Of a stretch of 64,000 nt of DNA, positions 44,825 to 53,712 are shown piece after piece. This DNA comes from Lutibacter citreus (GTDB lineage Bacteria > Bacteroidota > Bacteroidia > Flavobacteriales > Flavobacteriaceae): assembly GCF_003260195.1 (NCBI RefSeq), contig NZ_QEIH01000010.1:1-64000 (forward strand), written 5' to 3'. Within the stretch, counting starts at the first letter, position 1, and the number at the start of each line of letters is the position of its first letter. The position numbers were made by a program, and so were the translations under genes. The notes beneath the pieces were generated by a model, which worked only from the letters and a program-made list of their open reading frames with translations, made no database searches and was not told the DNA's origin.

Positions 44825-47476
44825 ATGAATAAAATTATACTATTCTTTTTGACTTGTGTCCTTTTTACAAGGCTAAGCGCACAAAATTTTAATACTGAAG
44901 GAAATGGAATTCGTAATGTTGTAACTGCTACAATAAGTGGAAATGATGTTCTATATATTTCAGAAGTTGACGGTGCAATTTCTTGCTATAAAACAAATGG
45001 AGATAAATTATGGCGAAATAACTCTCAGGATCCTGCAGTAATGTTCGAAATTGAAGCTGTAGATATTGATAATGATGGAAATGATGATTTATTAGCAGCA
45101 AGTGGAGATGGACATATATACGCTTGGAAAAGTGATGGAACGCTATTATGGAAATTTAATCCAGGTCATAAAGTTCGTTTTAATGAGGTAGCTGTTATAG
45201 GTAAGGGAGTTGATTTAAGAATTTTTGCAGGAGGAAATGATTATCGTCTATATGAAATTAACACCATAGGTAAACTTGTAAATGATAGACCAATAGGAGG
45301 CTCGATTAGAAAAATTGAAGCAGGTGATTTTATTGAAGAAGGAAAAGAAATACTATTTGTTTATACTCTAAAACACGATAAATACAGATCAGAGTTTTTT
45401 GGTTTTATTCAACCAGAACAATTTAACGAAGTATTAAAATCTACAACAATTGATAGAGTTATTCCTGAAGGAGGAAATCGTTTTATGTTACACGATGTAT
45501 CTATAGCAGATATTAATAAAGATGGACGTGATGATATTGTAATGTTTGGAGGGGAAGGAGCTCCCAAAATGGTTGGGATAGATGGGGATTTTAATAGAAT
45601 TGCTGAGTTTAAAGGCTCTAAAAAAGATAAACAACGTTATGTACATGCTATTGGAACAACTCTTCTTCCTTATAAAGATGAGATTGTACTTCAATATGGA
45701 GGACTAATTTATAGACTTGATTTAGAAGGGAACATATTAAGTAGAACTGGTGAAGCGCATCGTAAAATTATTTATGCTGATTTTGTTAGTGTTTCAAACA
45801 ATCTTATTGGTTGCGGTCAGGTTGGTGGTGGTAATGGTTTATATTTCTATCCTTTATCTAAAAAGGAATGGTGGAATACGGATCATAAATTTCAAGGGCG
45901 TATAGCAAAAGTAGAAGAGAATATTGATGAGTTATATAAGCAAGTTCTAAATTTTAAGTTGCCAAAATATCAGAAAAAATCTACTAAGAGTTTTAACATG
46001 ATTACGGGTATGAGACCCAATGAAGAAGTGAAAAAGTTAAAAGGTGGTTCTGTTAATTATATTCGTCAGTTTACATTAAGTGAAAGTACTGATCGTAGTA
46101 ATTTGGTAAAAGCAATTGGTAAAGATGCTTTAAAATTAGATAAGCGCCAGAAATATGAATTATCTCGTGAGGACGTTGTGGATATTGCTAGAAAATCAGA
46201 AGCTGATAACGAACCATTTGTAATTTGGGCGGGTCACGGTATGGATCCTTTCTACCTTCAAATAGAAACTTTAGAGAAAATTTTAGAAGTAGCTCCAAAT
46301 ATGTGTCACGGATTTATATATGCTGAAATTGCAAATCCATTAGATCCACGAGTACATTATTGGATTGATGAATATTTACCTCGTATGGCAACTGCTATTA
46401 GAAATAACGGAAACAAAGCTAAAATCTATTTCCGTTATAAAAGTATGTTTTGGGCGGCAACCTCACATAATGAAACTTGGAAAAAAGTGTTTTTCTCGGA
46501 AAAGTACAATGATATTTTAGTGCCTTCAGCAGAAGATACAAATAACCGTTTGCAAGATTTAAATTTTAGTGGGAGAGTAGGAATGTTTGCAGGTGGCTAT
46601 GTAGATGATTGGGCTATTCGTTTGGTAGATGATAACCCAACAAGTTGGAGACCTTATTCTCCTGGCGGACAAAGATCTGTTTCACCTTATTTGAGAAATG
46701 GAGCAAGTATGATTTCTTATGGAGCTAGATATGGAATTCTATTTAATATTAGATACTTGGAAGAACCAGGAATGAATGTCTTATTTTCTTTAATGAAATC
46801 AGGAGTTTTACCTATTGTAGAAAAAGAAGATATATTATCTATAGGTTCTTGGCATTTGATAAAAGATATAAACGAGGATATTGTACATACTGCAGATGAT
46901 GGGCATAACTTAGGTAATTATAAAGAAGAAGATATAAATGCTGTTGTGGCTGTAAATTCAGTAACATGGTGTGGAACTACAGTTCCTGATTATGATTATT
47001 CAAAAATATCTTTAGGCGTTAACTATAGATGGTTACATTTTATACCTGAAATGCCAAATGGAATGGTTCCTGTTGTTCCTTCAGAAATGGAATCGAAACT
47101 TAAAAAGAGGGGAGATTCTTACTGCATAAGTGATATGAAAGTTGGGTATGTGAATGATAAACCTATTGCAGCTAAAGATTTTGGTAAAACAATGCAAGCA
47201 GCAGTTAAAAAAGGTGCTGAAAAATTACCATTATTAGTAAAAGGAGCTTCTTGGAGTTTAATAAAATTGGATGAAACTCATGCTCGTTTAATTTTAATTG
47301 ATCCAGGTTATATTGATCCACAACAAAGAGAAGTAGTTGTTTCTTTCCAATCTATGGTTCCATTAAAAGCTACTGATATATTAAGTGGGGAGAAAATCAC
47401 AATCAAAAACAACAAAATTAATTTAACAGTGCCGGCTGGATCAATGAGATTTGTTGATATTGAATATAAGAAATAG
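44825..47476 (+). CDS. secreted beta-propeller/barrel protein, candidate GH150 (lambda-carrageenase-like)
   Basis: An 883-aa exported protein (signal peptide to about residue 20, LSAQ). The N-terminal ~380 residues form a propeller of PQQ/FG-GAP-type repeats: IEAVDIDNDGNDDLLAASGDGHIYAWKSDG is split over two blades, with calcium-loop-like DIDNDGNDD and DINKDGRDD. The C-terminal ~450 residues contain VIWAGHGMDPFYLQIETLEK, CHGFIYAEIANPLDP and FAGGYVDDWAIRLVDD, which look like the strands of a (beta/alpha)-barrel, then a beta-sandwich end. Known lambda-carrageenases (GH150) have this size and an N-terminal propeller, so I propose that family. The match is architectural and from memory, not proven. 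Confidence 0.45.
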   Translation: MNKIILFFLTCVLFTRLSAQNFNTEGNGIRNVVTATISGNDVLYISEVDGAISCYKTNGDKLWRNNSQDPAVMFEIEAVDIDNDGNDDLLAASGDGHIYAWKSDGTLLWKFNPGHKVRFNEVAVIGKGVDLRIFAGGNDYRLYEINTIGKLVNDRPIGGSIRKIEAGDFIEEGKEILFVYTLKHDKYRSEFFGFIQPEQFNEVLKSTTIDRVIPEGGNRFMLHDVSIADINKDGRDDIVMFGGEGAPKMVGIDGDFNRIAEFKGSKKDKQRYVHAIGTTLLPYKDEIVLQYGGLIYRLDLEGNILSRTGEAHRKIIYADFVSVSNNLIGCGQVGGGNGLYFYPLSKKEWWNTDHKFQGRIAKVEENIDELYKQVLNFKLPKYQKKSTKSFNMITGMRPNEEVKKLKGGSVNYIRQFTLSESTDRSNLVKAIGKDALKLDKRQKYELSREDVVDIARKSEADNEPFVIWAGHGMDPFYLQIETLEKILEVAPNMCHGFIYAEIANPLDPRVHYWIDEYLPRMATAIRNNGNKAKIYFRYKSMFWAATSHNETWKKVFFSEKYNDILVPSAEDTNNRLQDLNFSGRVGMFAGGYVDDWAIRLVDDNPTSWRPYSPGGQRSVSPYLRNGASMISYGARYGILFNIRYLEEPGMNVLFSLMKSGVLPIVEKEDILSIGSWHLIKDINEDIVHTADDGHNLGNYKEEDINAVVAVNSVTWCGTTVPDYDYSKISLGVNYRWLHFIPEMPNGMVPVVPSEMESKLKKRGDSYCISDMKVGYVNDKPIAAKDFGKTMQAAVKKGAEKLPLLVKGASWSLIKLDETHARLILIDPGYIDPQQREVVVSFQSMVPLKATDILSGEKITIKNNKINLTVPAGSMRFVDIEYKK

Positions 47477-47505
47477 GGTAATATTTTAAGATTAAATAGA
47501 TTTTT

Positions 47506-50500
47506 ATGAAGGTATATATAACATGTTTATTGCTATTGAGCTCTTTTTTGTTTTTCGGACAAGAGAAAATAAATTTTAATGAGAATTGGAAATTTGCATT
47601 AGATATTGAAGAAGATGCATCCTTAAAAGATTATAACGATGCAAAATGGAGGGTGTTAGATTTACCTCATGATTGGAGTATTGAGGGTGAGTATGATAAA
47701 AACAATCCGTCTGGTGTGTTTTGCGGGTATCTTCCAGGAGGAATTGGTTGGTACAGAAAAACAATAGAGGTGCCTGAAAATTGGAAAAATAAAAGTGTTG
47801 CCATTTCATTTGATGGTGTTTTTAGAAATAGTACAGTTTGGGCCAATGGTGCTAAGTTAGGACATAGACCTTATGGTTGGGTATCATTTTCTTATGATGT
47901 TTCAAATATTATAAATGATTCAGGTAAAATAACATTTGTAGTTAAAGTAGATAATTCACTGCAGTCTGCTGCAAGATGGTATACAGGGAGTGGTATTTAT
48001 GCAGATACTCATTTAGAAATTAAAAATAGAATTCACATTCCTCAAGATGGTGTATTTGTGAGAACAGAAGGCGCAAATGTTTTAGTTGATGTGGAGATAG
48101 TGAATCAAACGAATAAGAATTCGAAAGTAGAATTAATTTCTACTGTTTTAGATAAAAATGGAATAATAGTCGCTTCTAAAAAATCTAATTTATCCGTTAT
48201 AAAAGGAGGTGAAAAGAAAACCTCAGAACCTCAAAAAATGATGTTAACAGATTCTAAATTATGGAGTCCAGAATCACCATATTTATACACTTTAGAAACG
48301 AAAATTGTTTCTGGAAATACTTTGTTGGACAAGGTTGAAACACGTTTTGGTGTTCGTGAAGTTAAATGGGTTCCAGAAACGGGGATGTGGTTAAATGGAG
48401 TTAATACAAAATTACAAGGAATTTGTAATCATCAATCTGCGGGGGCGCTAGGAGCTGCAGTTCCAGATAAAATTTTACGTTTTCGTATTAAGCAATTGAA
48501 AGATATGGGAGTTAATGCTATCCGTACCGCTCATAATGCCCAAACGCCACGTTTTTATGAAATGTGTGACGAAATGGGAATGATGGTGATGGATGAGTTT
48601 TTTGATGGTTGGCATAAAAAAGCTGAACATGATTATGGTGCTCACGATTTTGAAGACTGGTGGGAGCGCGATTTAATTTCTTTGGTAAAGAGAGATAGAA
48701 ACCATCCATCAGTAGTAATTTATAGTGTTGGAAATGAATCTAAAGGTGATTACGGAAAAAGATTAGTGGAAACTTGTCATAAATATGACAATACACGTTT
48801 GGTTACTTCTGGTCATGCTGGGCCTAACGATATGGATGTATTTGGAGAAAATGGTGGAAGTGAGAAAAAAGGATTTTTTGAAACTTTAGAAAAGGACAGA
48901 GCATTTATTGGAACTGAGAATGTGCATACATGGCACACAAGAGGTTTTTACAGAACCAATATGTGGTATAGAGACGGACTTAGAGGGAAATCAGGTAAGA
49001 ACGATTTGTATTTTTACCCAGATTTAGCCAAAGAAGAAGTTTTTACTTATGATTGGACTAACGGAACAGAGCGAACAAATTCTAGACAAACATTAAGATC
49101 TAGTTATGATAATTCTGTTATTGGTTTAACCGTAAGACATAATATTCAAAAGCTTCGTGATATTCCTAATTTTGCTGGTTCATTTCGCTGGACAGGCTAT
49201 GATTATTTAGGTGAAGTAAAATATCACGGAGGATGGCCATTCAAATCATTTTCAGGGGGCGCAATAGATATGGCAAACTTTGAGAAAGATTTATTTTATT
49301 TATACCAAAGTCAATGGACTACCAAGCCAATGGTTCATATTTTACCTCATTGGACACATCCAACAATAAAATTGGGTACAGAAATTCCAGTTTGGGTTTA
49401 TTCAAATTGTGACGAGGTTGAATTGTTTTTTAATGGAAAGTCTTTAGGGAAACAACAACCAGGTAAAAATCATGATGAAATGCAATGTGATTGGATGGTG
49501 CCTTGGAAACCGGGAGAATTAAAAGCAATTGCTTATAAGGACGGTGTTGAAGTGACTCAGAAAATTATTAGAACTTCTAACCCTCCTTCAAAAATTAAAC
49601 TATCTATTGATGGAAAACCATTGATGAATAAGAAAAATGATATTGTTCAGGTTCGTGTAACAGCAACCGATAATAAGGGAGAAATGTATCCATATGGAGA
49701 AAATAGAACTTATTTTCATGTATTAGGAGCTGGAAAAGTTAGGGCATTAGACAATGGAAGTCCGCTCGATAAAGAAAAATATTTTGAAGCAAAGAGTAGA
49801 ATTGGATTTTTTGGTTTAACTAGAGCCTATATAGAAGCGACAAAAGCTGAAGGATCTATTAATTTATTTACGGCTTCTATTCTTGGAGAGAAAAAATTGA
49901 TTAGTTCTAATAAAGTTAGCATTGATACAGAGTTTATAAACTTAAGAGGAAACGATATTTATAATAAAAAGGTGGATGTGTATTATACCATTGATGGAAG
50001 TATACCTACAAAATCTTCAAAATTGTATTCAAAACCTTTTAATGTTCAATTAGGGACAACCGTAAAAGCATTGGTATTATTAAATGGTGATGAAGTTTTT
50101 GTTATGGAAGAAGAATTTTCTAACAAAGTAGGTTTTTATTGGGATACGGTTGTTGAACCTTCAGAAATGGGAGGTGATCAAGCTGAAGATACCAAATACA
50201 AAATTGGAGTTGTTAGTTCTAGTGGTAAAAACTTTAATGGAAATGGATTTCTTGAATTTGGACCAGATAGTAATGGTACAGGTTTTGTAGAATGGTATTA
50301 TGAAAACGATAGAAGTGATGGGCAATTTACACTAAAACTAAAATATAGTGGATCAAATAGAATAACCACTATTCAGAAAGTTTTAATCTCTATAAATGAT
50401 GTTGTTCAAGAAGTAGAATTGAAATCGAGCCAAAAATATAGATCCGAATGGAAGGTTTATGAAACAAAGATTGATTTAAATGCTGGTGCAAATTATATAA

Positions 50501-50556
50501 AGGTCATTCCTAAAGATGTAACAGGATTAAGTATTGATGAATTAATAATAGAATAA
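47506..50556 (+). CDS. GH2 beta-galactosidase-like, secreted, with accessory C-terminal modules
   Basis: A 1016-aa exported protein. Sugar-binding jelly roll (residues about 20-190: NENWKFALDIEED, DLPHDWSIEGEYD, GGIGWYRKTI), Ig-like domain, TIM barrel with acid/base Glu411 in VIYSVGNESKG and probable nucleophile Glu471 in FIGTENVHTWH, then DUF4982-like (WVYSNCDEVELFFNGKSLG) and GH2 C-terminal domains. The last ~140 residues form an extra beta-sandwich resembling a CBM6/35-type module, preceded by a chitobiase-like VDVYYTIDGSIPTKSSKLY. Activity is expected on beta-galactosyl termini. Most GH2 enzymes lack these modules. Confidence 0.88.
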   Translation: MKVYITCLLLLSSFLFFGQEKINFNENWKFALDIEEDASLKDYNDAKWRVLDLPHDWSIEGEYDKNNPSGVFCGYLPGGIGWYRKTIEVPENWKNKSVAISFDGVFRNSTVWANGAKLGHRPYGWVSFSYDVSNIINDSGKITFVVKVDNSLQSAARWYTGSGIYADTHLEIKNRIHIPQDGVFVRTEGANVLVDVEIVNQTNKNSKVELISTVLDKNGIIVASKKSNLSVIKGGEKKTSEPQKMMLTDSKLWSPESPYLYTLETKIVSGNTLLDKVETRFGVREVKWVPETGMWLNGVNTKLQGICNHQSAGALGAAVPDKILRFRIKQLKDMGVNAIRTAHNAQTPRFYEMCDEMGMMVMDEFFDGWHKKAEHDYGAHDFEDWWERDLISLVKRDRNHPSVVIYSVGNESKGDYGKRLVETCHKYDNTRLVTSGHAGPNDMDVFGENGGSEKKGFFETLEKDRAFIGTENVHTWHTRGFYRTNMWYRDGLRGKSGKNDLYFYPDLAKEEVFTYDWTNGTERTNSRQTLRSSYDNSVIGLTVRHNIQKLRDIPNFAGSFRWTGYDYLGEVKYHGGWPFKSFSGGAIDMANFEKDLFYLYQSQWTTKPMVHILPHWTHPTIKLGTEIPVWVYSNCDEVELFFNGKSLGKQQPGKNHDEMQCDWMVPWKPGELKAIAYKDGVEVTQKIIRTSNPPSKIKLSIDGKPLMNKKNDIVQVRVTATDNKGEMYPYGENRTYFHVLGAGKVRALDNGSPLDKEKYFEAKSRIGFFGLTRAYIEATKAEGSINLFTASILGEKKLISSNKVSIDTEFINLRGNDIYNKKVDVYYTIDGSIPTKSSKLYSKPFNVQLGTTVKALVLLNGDEVFVMEEEFSNKVGFYWDTVVEPSEMGGDQAEDTKYKIGVVSSSGKNFNGNGFLEFGPDSNGTGFVEWYYENDRSDGQFTLKLKYSGSNRITTIQKVLISINDVVQEVELKSSQKYRSEWKVYETKIDLNAGANYIKVIPKDVTGLSIDELIIE

Positions 50557-50609
50557 ACAATTAAAAGTGTTTGTCTTTAATTAGCCTAAACAAGATAATA
50601 TTAAAAACA

Positions 50610-52178
50610 ATGGAAAGAAAAATAGAATTGAAAAATAGATTGAATTTTTCAAAATTAATTGTTTTTCTATTTGTGCTGAATATATTTTCAGTAAAAGCAC
50701 AATATGTAGAAAAAATGAATCCTAATGGATTCCAAGTAGATCTTAAAAAAGATTATGGTTTGGTAAATGATAATGCAGTCAAGCCACAAGGATATATTTT
50801 GCAAAAAGCAATAGATCAGGTTACAAATAAAAAAGATGGAGGAAGTATTTATATACCTAAAGGAGTTTATAATATTGAGGGTGTTACCTTAAAATCTAAT
50901 GTTCATATTTTAATAGAAAAGGGTACTGTACTTAAGTCTAATAAAGTTTCAATTGGCGCTAAAGGATTAAAAAAAGATAAAAAGAATTTAGAGTTAGAAA
51001 AGGGTCTAAAAAAGAATAAAAAATCTAAATATTCATTAAAGGAAAAAGGATCTAAAAAGGATAAAAAAGCAAAAAGGGAAAAAGGAACTAAGAAAGATAA
51101 AAAAGGCACTAAAAATGGTGAAAAGGTAAAAGCTGCAACAGAAGAAAAAGGTGTGTTTTTTAAGTTTGATACAGACGATAAAAATAGTTCTGAGTATATT
51201 GAAAACGTTAGTGTAAGAGGTGTTGGAGGTCCATTTGTTATAGATTATCACCAACTTAAAAGCCAAGATAAACAAAGAGCTTTTATGGTTAAAATGGTAA
51301 AGAATTTCTTAATTGAAAATGTAGATATTAAAGATAATTATACAGTGTATTGTGGAACAAGTTTTGGGCCGTCAAGTTCAAAAGAAGATGTTTCAGATTG
51401 GGAGGTTTCTCGTCCAACAGATGGTTTAATTAGAAATTACCGTCATTTTAGAGGTAGTCCAGGTTATGGAGCTATTCAATGTCATGGAGGACAAACAGTG
51501 CATTTTGAAAATATTTATACCTATGGAGGTGTTGGTTTTAGATTAGAAGTTGGAGCAAATAATAAAAACGTAGGCGTGTTTGATATGTCTGCAAAAAACG
51601 TTATTTGCGAAGATGGTAAAGTAGCAGTTATGATGGGACCACATTCTGCAAAAAATGGGATTGTTACAGTTGATGGTATTTTAGCAATTGGATGTGTAAA
51701 AGCATTTTCTATGGGAGATGGCCATGTAAAGAAAAATGCTCCAGATCAAACTCCTGGTTGGTTTGATTCTAAATCTTCAGTGAAAAATATTCATGCAATT
51801 TATGGAGAGTCAGCGCAACTTAAAGGAACAAGTTTGGGGTTATATAAAGATCCAAAGTATTTAGAGAAACTTAAAATGTGGTCTGATGAAAAGTTTTTTT
51901 CAGGTCCATCTTTAGGAGTGATTTCAGAACAGCCAAAAGCTTATAGTGTTTCTATTAGTAACGTAACACATTCTGGTTTTCCATTTAATCCATCTGTAGT
52001 AGAGAAGGAAGTTGAGAATAGACATGATACAAAAAAAGCTTGGACAAAATCTCATACAGGAGAAAAGTGGATGACTGATAAAGGTGTAGTTAATGATGAT
52101 TATGAAATTGAATCACCGGAAGAATTAAAAGCTAGAATAAAAGAACTAATGAAAAAACAAAGTATTAAAAAAGCATAA
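50610..52178 (+). CDS. GH82-like (iota-carrageenase family) beta-helix protein with Lys-rich insert
   Basis: I start at the ATG 50610 (signal peptide MERKIELKNRLNFSKLIVFL to about SVKAQ) rather than a TTG upstream; 522 aa. After GGSIYIPKGVYNIEGVTLKSNVHILIEKGT the beta-helix is interrupted by a Lys-rich segment (about residues 118-180; see findings). Later rungs carry residues spaced as in iota-carrageenase of Alteromonas fortis: Gln290 (GAIQCHGG), Glu313 (RLEVG), and His345 (GPHSAKNG). From memory the reference has Gln222, Glu245, Asp247, His281. The Asp two residues after the Glu is Gly here (EVG). GH82 enzymes cleave beta-1,4 linkages of iota-carrageenan. Whether the Asp change reduces activity is open. 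Confidence 0.65.
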   Translation: MERKIELKNRLNFSKLIVFLFVLNIFSVKAQYVEKMNPNGFQVDLKKDYGLVNDNAVKPQGYILQKAIDQVTNKKDGGSIYIPKGVYNIEGVTLKSNVHILIEKGTVLKSNKVSIGAKGLKKDKKNLELEKGLKKNKKSKYSLKEKGSKKDKKAKREKGTKKDKKGTKNGEKVKAATEEKGVFFKFDTDDKNSSEYIENVSVRGVGGPFVIDYHQLKSQDKQRAFMVKMVKNFLIENVDIKDNYTVYCGTSFGPSSSKEDVSDWEVSRPTDGLIRNYRHFRGSPGYGAIQCHGGQTVHFENIYTYGGVGFRLEVGANNKNVGVFDMSAKNVICEDGKVAVMMGPHSAKNGIVTVDGILAIGCVKAFSMGDGHVKKNAPDQTPGWFDSKSSVKNIHAIYGESAQLKGTSLGLYKDPKYLEKLKMWSDEKFFSGPSLGVISEQPKAYSVSISNVTHSGFPFNPSVVEKEVENRHDTKKAWTKSHTGEKWMTDKGVVNDDYEIESPEELKARIKELMKKQSIKKA

Positions 52179-52181
52179 AAA

Positions 52182-53687
52182 ATGAAAAAAATAGGATTGT
52201 TAGTCATTTGCTGTTTGATAAAATTATCTTCAGTAAATGCTCAAGAAAGACCAAATATTATTTTTCTTTTTTCCGATGACCAAACAATAAATACGCTAGG
52301 TGCCTATGGAAATAAGGATATTATTACGCCTAATTTAGATAAATTGGCAGATAAAGGAATTCGTTTTACCAATCATTACAATACAACTTCCATATGTATG
52401 GCTAGTAGAGCTTGTGTTATGACGGGGTTATATGAATATAGACATGGAACGAATTTTGGACATGGTGATTTGGAGCGTAAATTATTTAATGAGTCCTATA
52501 CCGCTAAATTAAGAAAAGAAGGTTATTATACAGGCTTTGTAGGTAAAGTGGGATTTGTTATTGAAGGTGAAAAATTTGATGATATTGAAAAAGATTTCGA
52601 TGAGTTTGCCGGTGGACCAGGTCAAACGTCTTATATAACTGCAAATAATAAGCCGTTGGTTAAGTATGCTGTGAAGTATCCACATGCTACTAGAGCTAAT
52701 GGAGCTTGGGCTCAAGATTTTATGAAAAATGCAAAAGCATCAGGAAAGCCTTTCTGTTTAAGTGTTAGTTTTAAAGCTCCACACAGACCTACAACACCAG
52801 ATCCAATTGATTTAAAACGTTATGAATCTATTAAAACATTTACAAAACCAATTAATTTTGGTGTTAAAAATGGAGAGCATTTATCCGCTCAAGCGCATAC
52901 TTCTAGAGCAGCACTTCAATATCGCTATTGGATAACAGATTTTGATCAATCTGCACGTGATTATTATGCTTTAATATCTGGAGTTGATGCTGCAGTTGGT
53001 ATGATAATGGATGGACTAAAAGAAGAAGGATTAGATAAAAACACAATTATTATTTTCACCTCAGATAATGGTTATAATTGCGGTGCCCATGGTTTTGCAG
53101 GTAAAGTTTTACCTTATGAAGAGGGGTCAAAATCTCCTTTAATTATTTACGATCCGCGTTTACCAAAAAAATACAATAATAAAGTTAGTGATGCATTAAC
53201 ATCTAATGTAGATATGGCAGCTACAATTCTAGATTTTTCGGGATTACCAGTTTCTGAAGAAATGGATGGTAAAAGTTTAATTCCATTGCTAAAAAAACCT
53301 AATTCAGAAGTGAGAGAATCTTTACCGTTGTTTAATTTTTGGGGAGTTCCAGAAGCACATTCAATGGCCATTGTTACTAAAGATTGGAAATATGTGTTTT
53401 GGAATTCAGCAAGCCAAGGAATGAAGCCTACGGAGGAATTATTTAATTTAAAAAATGATTCTTTTGAAATGCATAATGTAATAAATAAAAATTCAGATGT
53501 ATTAAATCGAATGAAAAGTTATTATAGTGTTGAACTAAAGACAATGAAAGAAAGATTAATAGAAGGCCACGAGTATGAACATTTTCCTCTTTTATTTGAT
53601 CAAAATGTAAATTGGAATGAGAAAAAGTCTTTGGATAAGGATTTCCAATCTATTAGAAAGAAAAAAGTTAAAAAAGTAAAAAAATAG
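52182..53687 (+). CDS. S1 sulfatase with variant CMASR motif and basic tail
   Basis: A 501-aa secreted sulfatase beginning 3 nt after the GH82-like gene, so the two are translationally coupled. Signal peptide to about VNAQ. Metal motif FLFSDDQTINTLGAYG. The formylglycine motif is C72-M-A-S-R76, i.e. Ala where most have Pro. SVSFKAPHRPTTPD and TSDNGYNCGAHGFAGK complete the active site. The C-terminus ends in a strongly basic tail (KKKVKKVKK). Confidence 0.88.
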   Translation: MKKIGLLVICCLIKLSSVNAQERPNIIFLFSDDQTINTLGAYGNKDIITPNLDKLADKGIRFTNHYNTTSICMASRACVMTGLYEYRHGTNFGHGDLERKLFNESYTAKLRKEGYYTGFVGKVGFVIEGEKFDDIEKDFDEFAGGPGQTSYITANNKPLVKYAVKYPHATRANGAWAQDFMKNAKASGKPFCLSVSFKAPHRPTTPDPIDLKRYESIKTFTKPINFGVKNGEHLSAQAHTSRAALQYRYWITDFDQSARDYYALISGVDAAVGMIMDGLKEEGLDKNTIIIFTSDNGYNCGAHGFAGKVLPYEEGSKSPLIIYDPRLPKKYNNKVSDALTSNVDMAATILDFSGLPVSEEMDGKSLIPLLKKPNSEVRESLPLFNFWGVPEAHSMAIVTKDWKYVFWNSASQGMKPTEELFNLKNDSFEMHNVINKNSDVLNRMKSYYSVELKTMKERLIEGHEYEHFPLLFDQNVNWNEKKSLDKDFQSIRKKKVKKVKK

Positions 53688-53712
53688 ATTCAATTAAATT
53701 TTTATAAGTAAA

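Noticed and set aside
50571-50609. TTG start for the GH82-like gene
   Set aside because: ATG 50610 gives a normal signal peptide and TTG is rare in these neighbours.
50903-51275. Reverse-strand open frames opposite the Lys-rich region of the GH82-like gene
   Set aside because: They are artefacts of AAA-rich codons on the other strand; the resulting Phe/Leu/Ser-rich proteins have no credible start or context.
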